Part shown: piece by piece, positions 1-12,055 of the stretch | Layout: each line of letters opens with the position of its first letter | Position numbering within the stretch: position 1 is the first letter of the stretch | Assembly: GCF_015832195.1 (NCBI RefSeq) | Contig: NC_052033.1 | Span: forward strand, 3,038,001-3,102,000 | Source: Motacilla alba alba | Taxonomy: Eukaryota; Chordata; Aves; Passeriformes; Motacillidae | Reading direction: 5' to 3' | Length of the DNA stretch: 64,000 nt | The notes under the pieces: model-generated | Database searches by the model: none | The model's input: the letters and a program-made list of their open reading frames with translations, nothing else | What the model was told of the DNA's origin: nothing | Position numbers and translations under genes: made by a program

Positions 1-1260
1 GCTCATTCCCAGGGTACAGCAGGCAGCAGACATCGTGCTCAGCTAATTTAGCTTGAGCTTATCCCCCCCAGGTGTATAGCTCTACATTTACAGCAGAAAC
101 TCAGAGCAGAGCCTGAGTTCACAAAACCCTGTTTGCCTCTGGCAGCAGAAACTCTGGATGGCTCTTAAAGCAGAGGCATCTCAGCTTGATGGGGACATTG
201 ATTCTCTTGTACAGAGTTCCTGAAGCCTGCAGATAAAGAGATGGAAGATACCCTGCCAGAGCTAAACAGCCTCAAACCACACAAAGACAGACAAATTTTT
301 TCATCAGCCTACCTGGATTGCCTGGCTGGATTAAGGATGAGGAAACCCCCCCTACCTCACAGGGTAAAACTGATTAAATTTGGGCATTTCCTGGTGGTTG
401 GAACACAGCTCATCCCAATGTGGATGGCTGGAAGCATTAGTGTGAACTAATATAAAAGCAGTCAAACACATTACAGTGATTGTCACTCAGTCAGAAGTAG
501 CTGTGCAATATGAATAAAAAGCACATTAAATCTGTTCCAAATAATTGGCACAATGTGTTTATATAGGACTAGAGCTGCATATTAAATCACACCTGATTTG
601 TTCTTCATAAGCAATGAGTATTTACTACATCTGTGATAGCTGTGTAGAGTCAAAACTCATTTTTTAAATTATTAATTGGTATTTAATTAGCATATATTAG
701 CATACTAGTTATACACAGCCTAGCTGGGAATGCTAATATAATTCTAATAATTACATAACTAGTTCTGCTTTCAAGAGCCTGCTTCATAATGCAGTGCAGA
801 CAGCTTCTCTTGGAAGAGAAAACAGCACATAACACAGACAGAGTAACATTTAAAGAATGCCTAAATCCTCTTTTCAAGGTGGACTTTGATCTAAATCAAG
901 AGTTCTGAGGTTTTCTAGTGTTCCAGTGCAGAGTTTATCTCCTGCTGCCATTCTCCAACCCTGCTATGAAGCAGCTTGGACAGACCTTTGCATTGGCATC
1001 TTTCTAGGAGAGATGGAATTGCCTCTCTGAGCACCATCACAAGGATTGGAAGAGGTTTTTTATTTTTCCTTCACCATGAAATGTCTCTGTCACACTACTT
1101 GCTTCTTTCAAATGCAGAATTGATTTCTGAGGTTTGGGAGATGTGTTTGAGCAGCAGAGCTGTGGCACCTCAAGGACTGAGTAGAGGTGACACCTTCAAC
1201 TCAAGTGCCACCACAACTTCTAGACATGACTAAACACCCCTGGGAGACAAATACTCCTGC
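1..1260. other. intergenic, no gene seen
   Basis: No open frame here is long or conserved-looking enough to support a gene. The sequence is of average composition with an AT-rich patch around 540-760. The stretch ends at the 6-bp duplication that flanks the first solo LTR. Confidence 0.5.
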
Positions 1261-1266
1261 AGACTC

Positions 1267-1684
1267 TGTGGCATTTACATTTTCTGAAAAAATTCTTTCA
1301 CTCAGGATTTTTCCCCGGGAAGCTGAGAGGCCTCAGAGAAAAGGAAAACAATAATTATCTCATTTGCTTCTACTGTGTTGTGCTCATGTGGAATATGTTT
1401 GGAGATTGTTCACCCACAGGTGATTGTTTCACTGGATTCTGCTGTGAGTTGTTTTCACTCTTTGGCCAGTCAGGGCCAAGCTGTGTTGGGACTCTGGAGA
1501 GAGTCACAAGTTTTCATTATTATCTTTTTAGCCTTCTGTAAGTGTTCTTTCTCTATTCTTTAGTATAGTTTAGTATTCTTTAATATAATATAGTATTATA
1601 AAGTTATAAATTAGCCTTCTGAGAACATGGAGTCAGATGCATCATTCCTGCCTTTGTCAAGGCATTCTCCCTGCAAATACAGCA
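1267..1684 (+). mobile_element. solo LTR, family A copy 1
   Basis: A 418-bp element that begins TGTGGCATT and ends in ACAGCA. It is flanked on both sides by AGACTC (1261-1266 and 1685-1690), a 6-bp target-site duplication. It aligns along its length with 4342-4738 and with the reverse complement of 19905-20308. An AT-rich TATA/poly(A)-like zone lies at about 1555-1610. No retroviral coding sequence adjoins it, so it is a solo LTR left by recombination between two LTRs. A 6-bp duplication fits an ERVK-like (class II) integrase; that class call is inference. Confidence 0.85.
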
Positions 1685-1690
1685 AGACTC

Positions 1691-4335
1691 CTTCCCTGCA
1701 GTGGTGAGTTCATTCAAAGTGTCAGTGCAGAGAACAACCCCAGAGCCACTGGCAATGTGAAGATTGGGAGAATCAAGAGGTGACCATCAGTGCCTGCATT
1801 CAATGTTTTACCAATGCGTAAGAAAAGTCCTGGAAGCCCACCCTGAATCCCAGCAGGTCTGTCAGATTCTCTCCCACCCTTTTACAACTCCATGATCCCA
1901 ATGGGGAGATGTTTCTGAGCAGGTTAGGAAGGGGTGAGAGGAACAGAGACAAGTGAAAAAACAACATATTTTCTGCTATTTCTCCCACTTGGGAAAGATG
2001 CTTCTGCCCACAGCTCACCAGCCTGAAGAGAAGAGAAGAGAAGAGAAGAGAAGAGAAGAGAAGAGAAGAGAAGAGAAGAGAAGAGAAGAGAAGAGAAGAG
2101 AAGAGCCTGATTATACCCCTAGCAGAGAACCTCTCTTACCTATCTCCCATCCACGCTCTTCGGGGTACAATGTGGGCCCCTTCTCAGCAGTCAAATCTCC
2201 CCTGAGGCTGACAGGTACAACTGCTGGTTGGCAGTTGTGTCCCCACACATCCACCCTCTCTGCTCTGAGCAAGGCACAGGAATCCCAGCCCCTTTTCTGC
2301 ACTTCAGCAGAAAAATCCACCCCCTAATTGGTGGCTGTGATGAAAACCTGTCAGGTCCAATTCCTTACTCCAACACCACCACTCATCTTTTCTTTCTGAG
2401 GTCCCACGCCTCACACACACCAGCTCCTGGCCCTGTTTTCACAAACTGAGAGATATTTCTATTTCTAACTGTAGCTCTGAGTACAGGAACTCTCCTGCAA
2501 CACTTGATGGGACTAAGCAACAGTCCTGCTTCCAAGCCTAGGTGTATCTCTTGGAAAGATGAATGCACTCACTGTGTCTCTGCCCAGAAGCTGCAAACAC
2601 AGATTTCTGTACCTCAGGCCAAGGATGCACAACCTGCTCTGACCCCCCCACTGTGGGCTGTGAGTTTGCAGCTCACTGACAGGAGGAGGGTCCAGGAGCC
2701 ACAGAGCATCCTGCAGCTGCAGTTCATGGGGGCAAAAAGGCTGCATTTGTCAGCCTGACACAAACACCCCTGAGAAGTGGCATTTTCTTGTGTTCAGTGC
2801 CTCCCCATGCAGAGCTTCCTCTCTGCTCCCCACTGGCAGGGACAAAAAGCCTGCAGCTATTCAGCTGCACTGGGCAGACTCCCCTCCCTGGACTCTGCCT
2901 GTCACAGTGATGTTTATCTTTCATTTCTCCCTTGAGTCCAGTGCAGGAAAATCCTGCTGAAGATAAATCCCCTCTTTTAATAACGCTGAGCTTTGACGGA
3001 AGCAGTTTGTAGTCGAAGATTTGCAGATTGCTCATGGCAAATAATAAAGGTTTATAAACAACTGTGCTTGTATCATCTGGCCTCTCTTTGTCACGCCTTG
3101 CTCTTGATCTTGCAGAGCTGACTGAAGTGGCTGGTGTCAGTTATTGCTCCAAAGAACCATTTGATTGTGTCTGTCCAGAGCAGCTGCACATCCCCGTGTC
3201 ACCACGGCCAGAGTGGCACTGACAGGCATCACTGACCCAGTGCTGGCCAGCACAGGCAGCAGCAAACTTGCTGCTGGGAGGATGACAGGAGCTTGGACAG
3301 CTCTTTATAGAACCCACGCTGGCACTGTACCCCTCACCCAAAGGGGAAAAAGGAGGATTCACATCTTTTGGCACAGCTGTGTTCAGTGCTCACTTGGCTC
3401 TGCAAATCCCAACTCACCCTCAGAGTTGTGTTCCTTACACCAAACCCACCTCCTGGGCAAGGGTGCATCAACCAAGCATCTCTCCTAGACCTGTCTCAAC
3501 AATAGCAGAGCCCAGGACCACCAACCCCCTCTCCCCAGCCCCAGGTGTATTTTAGATTTAAAGGAAGCATGAACACTGCATGCTTTGGGAGGAAATACTT
3601 GTGACTCACTGCAGACAGTTAAAGGCACAAATTCCCAGCAGGAAGCAGGGAGGAGTGTGATGGCTGCGAAGCTTTGTGGCGCCAGGAACATGCCCACTGC
3701 AATGTGAGCTGATCATATGGCACAGCAGATTTTGGTGCTCTCTTTGTCGTATGTCACATACTTCAGAGCTTCTGTGCGGACTGCCAGGAGACAAGAAGAA
3801 CATACAATTAGTGGGGGAGGATCAAATATTCCATTTTCTGGGCAAACTGAAGGGGCCTAAACTCTGGGCTGTCTTCAGTAATAAAAGTATATGTGTTTTT
3901 ACATATATATGCTGATCTAGTCCCAAGCTTATTAGCAAAGAATTGCAAATGTACCTGGCTCTCTGCAGCCTGCAGGGGAAAAGCTGTGCTCCTGATGCTT
4001 AGTTCTTAAGGCTTTGAGTTTATGCACAATGATTTTCTGATTGCCCACAAGTAGCCACAAACTGAAAAAATTAGCCCAAAACCCCCTCCAACAAACAAAC
4101 AAATCCCTGTGTTTCCCTTATCACTGTTCCTCTCCAGTGCTTCTGTTTGTCATTCATGGTGAGGATGTGGCACAGTGACGTGCAAGAGGGAGTCCTTGGG
4201 GACAGCTGGTGACACAGAGCCATGGCACCCTGTGGCTTCTCCAGACAAAGAAAAACCCAGCAAAGCCCAGAGAGCCCAGCCAGCAGCTTGTGTGGCTCCA
4301 GCAGCACAGCCCTGCAGAGCCCTGGGTGACAACAG
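1691..4335. other. intergenic, simple repeat only
   Basis: Between the two LTR copies I see a purine pentanucleotide repeat at 2025-2105 and otherwise unremarkable sequence. The open frames are short, overlap on both strands and resemble no protein I know. Confidence 0.5.
2025..2105. repeat. (GAAGA)n microsatellite
   Basis: About 16 perfect copies of a 5-bp purine unit in 81 bp. It produces a run of Arg-Glu-Glu-Lys in one plus frame, which is a by-product of the repeat. Confidence 0.95.
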
Positions 4336-4341
4336 GACTGG

Positions 4342-4738
4342 TGTGGCATTCCCATTCCCTGAACATGATTCCTTCACCCAGGGTTTTTCTCCTGGGAAGC
4401 TGAAAGGCAGCGAGAGGCCTCGGAGAAAAGGAAAACAATTCTTATCTCATTTGCTTCTCCTGTGTTGTGCCCATGTGGAATGTGTTTGGAGAGTGTTCAC
4501 CCACAGGTGATTGTTTCACTGGATTCTGCTGTGAGTTGTTTTCACTCTTTGGCCAGTCAGGGCCAAGCTGTGTCAGGACTCTGGAAAGAGTCACGAGTTT
4601 TCATGATTAGGTTTTTAGCATTCTGTAAGTATCCTTTCTGTATTCTTTAGTATAATAAAGTAATAAATTTGCCTTCTGATAAGATGGAGTCAGATTCATC
4701 ATTCTCACCCCTCGGCAAGGCTGCCTGCATTGACAATA
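4342..4738 (+). mobile_element. solo LTR, family A copy 2
   Basis: A 397-bp element that begins TGTGGCATTCCC and aligns end to end with 1267-1684. GACTGG occurs immediately before it (4336-4341) and after it (4739-4744), a 6-bp target-site duplication. The last two bases are TA where copy 1 has CA, so the terminus has decayed by one base. AATAAA motifs lie near 4654-4668 as expected for an LTR poly(A) signal. No internal retroviral sequence is attached. Confidence 0.85.
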
Positions 4739-7142
4739 GACTGGGACAAAGCTCTTCTGAAGGTAATTTTGGGGCTGGAAGTAGAGCACCTGGAGCAAAC
4801 CCTCTGCTTTCATGACCAAGTTTAATCAGATCTGGAGAGGCAAAGTCTGATCCAAAGGCAATGGAGAAACATCAGGAGGACTTCACTGCTCTCACTAAAG
4901 CTGACAGAGGTACCCACACAGCCAGAGTTTCACTGCCTGACATCTCCCTTCAGCAGCAGCATCTGACACTGATCGACTCTGACACACATCCTCACATAAT
5001 TAAGTCAGAGAAACATTAGAATGAAAATATAACAAATGGTTCCCAGCTTCCCCAGAGGCACTAGAATGTGGGGACAAGAGTCAGCTTACAGATAAAATTG
5101 GTAGCAGTGAGATGCCCTGCCCTGTGCTGCTGGCTTGCAGCAGGGTCTCCTTTTCTGCATAACACACACACCTGCACCAAAAACCTCTCTGAGGCCTTCA
5201 GGAGGAAGAAACCTGTAAGGGAAGGTAAATAAGAGGAGAGAAGTGACTAAGCAGAGACTCTGAGGCACACACAGAGCTGTCACCCTCAGCCCAGGAGCTG
5301 TGCCAGGAGTCAAAGCACTCCTGGAGAACTCTCAGCCCTGCTTTGCCGTGCTCTGAGCGCGGCTGCTGCTGGAGGAGTTGAAATAATCCACCTTTAAAAT
5401 GGTGTTGTGTTGCCAGCCTCCAAGCCAGAACCACCACCCAGGTCAAACATCCCCAAAGCTGGACCCAGCTCTGTCCTTGTTTGGTTTTTAATCAATGGCT
5501 TTTCCCAAAGCTCACTGAAATCCAAGAAAAAGCTCACACTGACTCAAGTGAGCTCTGACCCAGACACCGAGCATGAGCCTTGACCAGGAATTGTTTCTTT
5601 GGCAAAAGGAGATTCCTTGGGCTTCCATCCTTTCCTCACATCCGTCAAGAGTTTTTATCTAATTCCCATAAACCATTATGAAACAACATCCATTCTATTA
5701 ACTGCTCCTCCAAAACAGTGCAGGAGTTTCCCTCTCCCCCACGCTGGATCATCCTTGCAGATCCCCAGCAGTGCCTCTCCCAGCTCCCACGAAATGCAGA
5801 CTCCTCACCTGCAGGCAATAGCTCAGTGTGGACCAAGAAATATCACAGAAGTCAGGAAAAAAGAGAGATTTTCCAGCATCTGAAGCTCTTTATTAACAAC
5901 AGGCTGGGTTCTGGAGATGAGAGCGTGCTGCAGGATTTGCACACTCCAAGTGGAGTTTAGCCTGTGGGAAGAGCCAAACCCTCTGTGAGGGAGAAATCTG
6001 CAGATACAAAGTCTCTAATATTTCCAAAAGTAGAAAAGGCCATTTAATAGGAATTAAAGCCTTCCCACCTTGAACAAAAGCAAATCAAGTACCAAGAGCA
6101 ACACTGCACTGAGCTCCCAGAGCTCCTTCAGCAAGACAAAAGGTAACTCAGGTTGCCAAACCAAACCTGCTGCTCCCCCAGCCCTGATCCCTGCCAGCTC
6201 TTTGGCACCATCCCTGCAGTGCCCACTCGGTGCAGATGCTGTGTAACAAGAAAAACCTCCCTGCAGCCAAGACAGTCTCCTTTGCACTCCTGTGGTAAAG
6301 GAAGAGGATTTGTTTTCTTTTTTCAGTGTACAGTTCTGTCTTTCAGGGGAGGAGAAAGAATTCAGATCTAAGTGTAATGGTAGTGGTTTGAGTTTCTGCA
6401 GGAAATGCCTTGGGGTTATTAATATGTATTTTTTTCCATTGTAAAATGATCTCAAGCACTTTAACACAAGGAGAAGATCCTAAAAACCCAGAGCAGCTAA
6501 AAGTCACTGTAACAGCACACAATTTACACTCTTTATCTTCTGCAAAAAGCAAGGACAAAACCTTTGATCCCCTCACCTTTTCCTGTGGCCACTGTGTTCT
6601 CTGCCAGGTGTTATCTTCAGTACTGAAGGTCTCGGGCTTTTTGCAGCACCCCAAAGGTCTTTGATGGCTTTGGACACCCAAGAGGTGAGGAGCAGATTTT
6701 CCGAGCTCATATCTGTCACACAGGTGCTTGAAATGACAAAAAATTTTACTCAGTGACCCTGGGAGTGCCTTCCTAAACCTGGCCTGAAGCTGCCTCCAAA
6801 GGCAGCAGCCAGAGCCCTGAGGGCACAGATCCATGTGGCTCCTCAGACCTTACCCTGCCAGGACTCTGCTGTCCTCACTGGGCATCAGGAGCCACGGGGC
6901 ACTTGCTCAGGGGTGCTGTGATTAAAAGTACAAGTCCCTCCTATGTTCCTTTTATCTGGGAGGGTTTTTCAAACCCATTCAACTACATTGCTGAAATAAT
7001 GCTGACTGAAACCTGTTACACCGTCCTCTTTAGGGATCTTGCAGAGGGTTCTCTCCAGTGGCTCCTCCAGAGCTGGGACACTTGCATCTCAAACATCTGA
7101 GTGAGGGGAGAAAGCTCTAACTTTGAAATAAAGTATACTTGT

Positions 7143-7169
7143 AAATTTAAATTTAAATTTAAATTTAAA
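7143..7169. repeat. (AAATTT)n microsatellite
   Basis: Four and a half copies of a self-complementary 6-bp unit. Confidence 0.85.
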
Positions 7170-8524
7170 GGGATATTCAACTCTGTGGGACAGATGTAAA
7201 CATAGATGTTAACACATTCACAAGTTGGGGATCAAATTTGCTTTTCCTTATGTCTGTGCAGCTCAGGAGTGACTCTGCTGCAATCAGTGTGCACATTCCA
7301 TGCTCTCAGACAATCCCCTGCACCTGAGCGATGAGTGGCTCAGAAACAATTTCAGAGAGCATATTGCAGAGCATAAACATTGCACCAGTGAGACTCCATG
7401 GCCAAGCTACAGGGCCTGTACACCAGCGGGTGGTAACCTGAGAAAAGGTTATTGAGTCAGCAACACAGCCAAATCAGGCTCCGGTGTCCCATGGGACACT
7501 GAGCTGCAGTTGCTTTCAATTCCTCTTTGTCATCCCTTCCCCTGCAATGTCACATTCCACTGACAGGCTCTGCACCACCAGATGATAACTGAGCCCCTAA
7601 GTTTAGGATTAAGAAATGAATGTATGGATCTCATCTGACAGCACATGCTTGGGATCTAACAAACCTCAGCCCTGGGCTCCTGCAGAGGCATCCCTCCCTC
7701 TGCCCTTCTCGCTCAGATCTCTGTCAGGACCCCTCTGAACTTGGCCAAAGCAAAATACTTTGCTGATACCTTGGCAAGTGATCAGTTAAATCTTTTCACT
7801 TCCTGCCCTTCTGGTGGGAAGAGGATCATCCATGTGGTGACTGGGCACAAGAGTACCACGAGAAACATCAGTGCCCACCCGGCCAGGCAGAACTTGCACA
7901 GCTAAAATCAAACTCAGCCAAAGGCTGGACCTGTCTTCCACAGCACCTCTACCCAAAGCTCACATCAAGGATGCAGCATTTCACATGCTCCCTATCCTGG
8001 ACTCAAAATTCACTCTCAACAATAAAATTCCACCCAGAAGGTATTTTAGGAGGACAGTGTGTACAAAGATGGTGCCTAACAGGGTCTCTGCTTCCAAACA
8101 CTCATTTGCCCAAAGAACACTTAGTTTGGATCCTGTCACAGCTGAATGGAGCAAGGAGAGCTGCCTTTCAATTTGCCAAGGCAACAGCCTTCAGCTGCCC
8201 ACCATACATACCATGACCTTCACAGCCAAACAAAGGAGTGCCAGTTATTCACAGAGACTATCAAGGGCTTTACAAGAAAAAAAATTGGACCTGGCAGCTC
8301 AAACAGCCCTCACCACCTAGGCTGCTACTGTCTGCTTCCTAACAAGAAGAAAAATGCGTTAGAAAGTTCTAAAATTAGGTGCTGAGCACCTGAAAAAAGT
8401 TCTATTCAAAGCAGAGAAGAAAATGCCACATGGAACTATATATCTTAAGATGGCTGGGTATGCTCAGTGTGAGCCACACGAGGCTCCAGAGGGGAAATTT
8501 TGCACCTGAAGTACATGTGCAAGG

Positions 8525-8700
8525 TATTGTCCACAGCAGCTGTGGCTGCCCCATCCCTGGAAGTGCCCAAGGCCAGGCTGAATGGGACTTGGAGCAACCT
8601 AGGATAGTGGAAGGAGTCCCTGCCCATGGTAGGGGGTGGAATGAAATGATCTTTAAGGTCCCTTCCAACCTAAACCATTCTATGCTTCTGTGCTATCATT
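8525..8700 (+). mobile_element. CR1 LINE 3' fragment
   Basis: This matches the known 3' end of avian CR1 LINEs: the CCCTGCCCATGG segment, then GATCTTTAAGGTCCCTTCCAAC and a terminal ATTCTATG-type tail. It is 5'-truncated, which is normal for CR1. The strand is set by the tail at the right end. The left boundary is approximate. Confidence 0.8.
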
Positions 8701-10060
8701 CTCTTACCAATACTTTCTGGAATATTACAATAAAACCACATAGGGAATAACAGATCTTGAGGTTCATGAGACAATTTGATCCTTGATGATTTGGCTTTGT
8801 GTGCAAGTCCCTGAGGATTTACTCTGACAGTAATTATACACTGAGCTCCCTATTCCTGTTTGATTAAAATTCATCTTCCAAAAAAGCACTTGCAGTCCTC
8901 ACTTAGACAGCTGGAGAAATGGAAAATTCACTACTTCTTCTGGTAATGTGTGGCCCACACTGATGAAAGATGTGTTCCTTGTGCACACTGACAAATGGGA
9001 AACATCAGTGTTCCAGACTCCTGCATTGTCCCCCTTTTAATTCTGATTGATCACGGTTCTCACACGCTCCAGGCCCAGCTCCACCCAGTAGGAAATGCTC
9101 TGTTAATGCCTGTGGGTGTGCAGAAGAGGCTCAGGGCATGCTGAGAGCAGAAGTGCCTTTTGTTCAGAGAACAGCTTTTGCTCTGCTGCAGAACAACTTC
9201 AGGCAACAAACTGTTTCTGAAGAGTGTAACAGGACTCAGCTCCTATGGATAGATGTGTGCATCCTACATGTTCAAGAAAACAAGTGTCTCTCAGGCTCAC
9301 TGATGCCTGGTGTTGCTTAATTAAACATTTCTGTGCTGGAAGGAAAACCAGAAAGTTGAAATTAGGTATTTAGTAAACAGATGAAGTAATTCTCTGTCTA
9401 GAAGAACACATTGCTCTGCTTACCTCTAACACCTCGTGTGATCACCCAAAACAAATCAGGTAACACAGCAGAAAACAAAATATCTGCTCTCTTCTCTCTT
9501 TTCCCTCTGTCCTGGCCACTAGATGAAGACAGATAAAAAAGCGGAGGGAGAACAATTTCAAAACAAAAGGCGACAGGACTGCGAAAGTTGTTGCACCATA
9601 ATTCTCAGAGATGATCTATTTATGCCAAAAATGGGTCTCACTTGAAGTCTGTGGCAGTCAATCCCCTGGCCTGCCATGCAGGGAGGATTTGGCCCTGCTG
9701 AAGCATCCTCTGCATTCCCAGCTGCTGCGTCCAGCTGCCGCAGAGGAATGCGGGGCTGCCGAGGGCGCTGGCACCGGACGAGTCCAAACTTCCCGAGAAA
9801 AGCAAATTCCACTGCAGTGCTTGGACCTGAGCTTTGTCAGTGCCACGGCTGAAGCTGATAAAGTAACCCCCTGCCTGAAAATAATTCAATTTAGTTTCTT
9901 CTCCCTCACCAGCATGTTTGGGCCAGCCCTTTATTGCATATAGCTTGGAGCGTTTGGAGCGCGTCGGAGACAGACAGGAACGCTGATGAGCAGCCCCAGG
10001 AGGGAAAGCAGGGCTGGATTTGTGTGTGTGCTCACCTCACAGCAGATTACAATCAAGTAC

Positions 10061-10134
10061 TCAAGACAATATTTTTATTGTCTTGATATTTATAGGATTC
10101 AGCCCTATAAAAATATTTATGGGGCTGAATCCTA
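10061..10134. other. two adjacent perfect hairpins
   Basis: The first inverted repeat (10061-10086) has 11-bp perfect arms, TCAAGACAATA and TATTGTCTTGA, around a 4-base loop. The second (10093-10134) has 13-bp perfect arms, TAGGATTCAGCCC and GGGCTGAATCCTA, around a 16-base AT-rich loop. Only six bases separate them. The function is unknown. The pair lies about 2 kb upstream of the UTS2R start codon and could be a conserved non-coding element, a small inverted-repeat transposon relic or an RNA structure. Confidence 0.7.
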
Positions 10135-10599
10135 CAAGGAAACGAGATTTTCACTGCTTCATAGCATGGCACAGAGAATTAGACAACAGTTTGCACAACA
10201 GCACTTTCAGGAGGGATTAAAACAAGCAAATAAACATATATCAGTCATTTTAGCACTCTGGTTTAAACAGAAATGTTTGAAGGCATAAAAGCCAGTTAAT
10301 TCCTATTGGAAATCAATGGTAGCTGAGGGAATACAGCATTCTGGTACCCTTGGAAATTGTCCTTTGACTATGGACTGCCCTAGCTCTGCTTTCTCGAAAT
10401 TAAGATGAAAATGCAAGGTGCTCACTGATTTTGCAGCTGTCCCCAGATCTCTTGCCTAAGGGGAAAAGTTGTCTCTGTGAACCTCATGTTCATCCCACTC
10501 TGTGCCTCCCCCTCTTCACAAGAACCAGCCACCACTAAAGTTCGAATTTTAAATCTTATGACAGCACTGTTGTACTTTTCGGGGTAAAATTCAAAACAC

Positions 10600-12055
10600 G
10601 AGCTATTTCCAGGGAGACAGGAGGCTGTTTCAGCGCGGGCTCGCTATCCACCTCCACCTCAGCCTCTCTCGGAGCGCATCCGGAGCGCTTTGCGCGGGGC
10701 GCCCGGCGGAGCGCGGCTGCCTCTGGCTCTCCCTGTCGGCCGCTGTCACCTCTGTGCCCGATGAGCTGAAGCACAGCGCCGAGCCCCATCGCCAGCGATG
10801 CCGCCGCGGGAGGGAAGCGCCAAATTCCAGCGGAGCGGCCAGGAAAACTTTTCAGGCGGCTCCCGGAGGCTGACGCTGCCCCGCGGGGCTCGTTCCGCGG
10901 GGAGAGCGGGGCGCTCCGGACACGCTCCCGGCTCGGGGAGCCCCGTTAGGGAGGACAGAGCCCCATTCCCGGCTCGGGGAGCCCCGTTCCCCGTTGGGAC
11001 AGCCCCGTTCCCGCCTGAGAGAGCCCTGTTCCCGCCGGGGAGAGCCGCTTTCCCGGCTCGGGGAGCCCCGCTCCTGGCTCCGGGAGCCACATTTCCCACT
11101 CCGGGAGCCGCATTCCCAGCTCGGGGAGCCCCGTTAGGGAGGACAGAGCCCCATTCCCGGCTCGGGGAGCCCCGTTCCCCGCTGGGACAGCCCCGTTCCT
11201 GTCTCGAGGAGCCCCGTTCCCCGCTCCGGGTGCCGCATTCCCAGATCGGGGAGCCCCGTTCCCGTCTCGAGGAGCCCCGTTAGGGAGGACAGAGCCCCAT
11301 TCCCGGCTCGGGGAGCCCCGTTCCCCGCTGGGACAGCCCCGTTCCCGGAGGACAGAGCCCCATTCCCCGCTCCGGGAGCCCCGTTCCTGGCTCCGGGAGC
11401 CGCATTCCCGGCTCGGGGAGCCCCATTCCCGGAGGACAGAACCCCGTTCCCGTCTCGGGGACCCCCGTTCCTGGCTCCGGGAGCCGCATTCCCAGCTCGG
11501 GGAGCCCCGTTAGGGAGGACAGAACCCCATTCCCGGCTCGGGGAGCCCCGTTAGGGAGGACAGAGCCCCATTCCCCGCTCCGGGAGCCCCGTTCCTGGCT
11601 CCGGGAGCCGCATTCCCGGCTCGGGGAGCCCCATTCCCGGAGGACAGAACCCCGTTCCCGTCTCGGGGACCCCCGTTCCTGGCTCCGGGAGCCGCATTCC
11701 CAGCTCGGGGAGCCCCGTTAGGGAGGACAGAACCCCATTCCCGGCTCGGGGAGCCCCGTTAGGGAGGATAGAGCCCCATTCCCGGCTCGGGGAGCCCCGC
11801 CCGGGCTGAGCGCTGCCTGCGCTCTCGCCCCTCTGCCCGGAGCGCTCCCGGTCCCGGCCGGCACCTGCGGGCCCCGCACGGGCGGGCTCGGGGGTCCCCG
11901 CGGGCGCGGAGCGGGGCAGCCCCGGCGGGGCGGGGGCGGCCCTTCCCCCGGGGCAGCCCGGTCCCGCCCTGCCTCCCGCGGGGGGCGGAGCGGCCGCCGC
12001 CGGGGCCGGGAGCTCCGGGGCCGGTGCGACGGTGCCGGGGCCGCCGCCGCCGCCC
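10600..12055 (+). promoter_or_regulatory. UTS2R: CpG-rich promoter and 5' region of UTS2R
   Basis: The base composition changes sharply near 10600 from average to very GC-rich with many CpG, and stays so through the UTS2R coding sequence. This looks like a CpG island that should hold the promoter and 5' UTR. A minisatellite fills most of 10.93-11.81 kb. I see no TATA box and cannot place the transcription start. Confidence 0.5.
10930..11810. repeat. GC-rich minisatellite with 208-bp higher-order unit
   Basis: Degenerate units of about 21 bp built on CCCGGCTCGGGGAGCCCCGTT are arrayed for almost 900 bp, with variants such as GGAGGACAGAGCCCCATT. Within it, 11353-11560 and 11561-11768 are near-identical tandem copies of a 208-bp block, so the array also grew by larger duplications. 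Because the basic unit is a multiple of three, long open frames appear on both strands; I treat these as artefacts. Confidence 0.9.

Larger units (their letters stand above)
4745..10590. other. intergenic upstream of UTS2R
   Basis: No gene is supported. Contents that can be named are an (AAATTT)n run at 7143-7169, a CR1 3' end at about 8525-8700 and two adjacent hairpins at 10061-10134. The remainder is anonymous sequence in which distal regulatory elements of UTS2R could lie, but nothing in it proves that. Confidence 0.45.

Noticed and set aside
1953..2327. 124-codon frame with an Arg-Glu-Glu-Lys run
   Set aside because: The run is the (GAAGA)n microsatellite and the flanks show no domain.
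10798..11283. 161-codon plus frame before UTS2R
   Set aside because: It is made by the 21-bp GC-rich repeat, which is open in several frames.
12032..12055. Eight extra N-terminal codons for UTS2R from a GTG
   Set aside because: Vertebrate initiation at GTG is rare, the codons are a GCC-repeat, and the ATG at 12056 gives a receptor of normal form.
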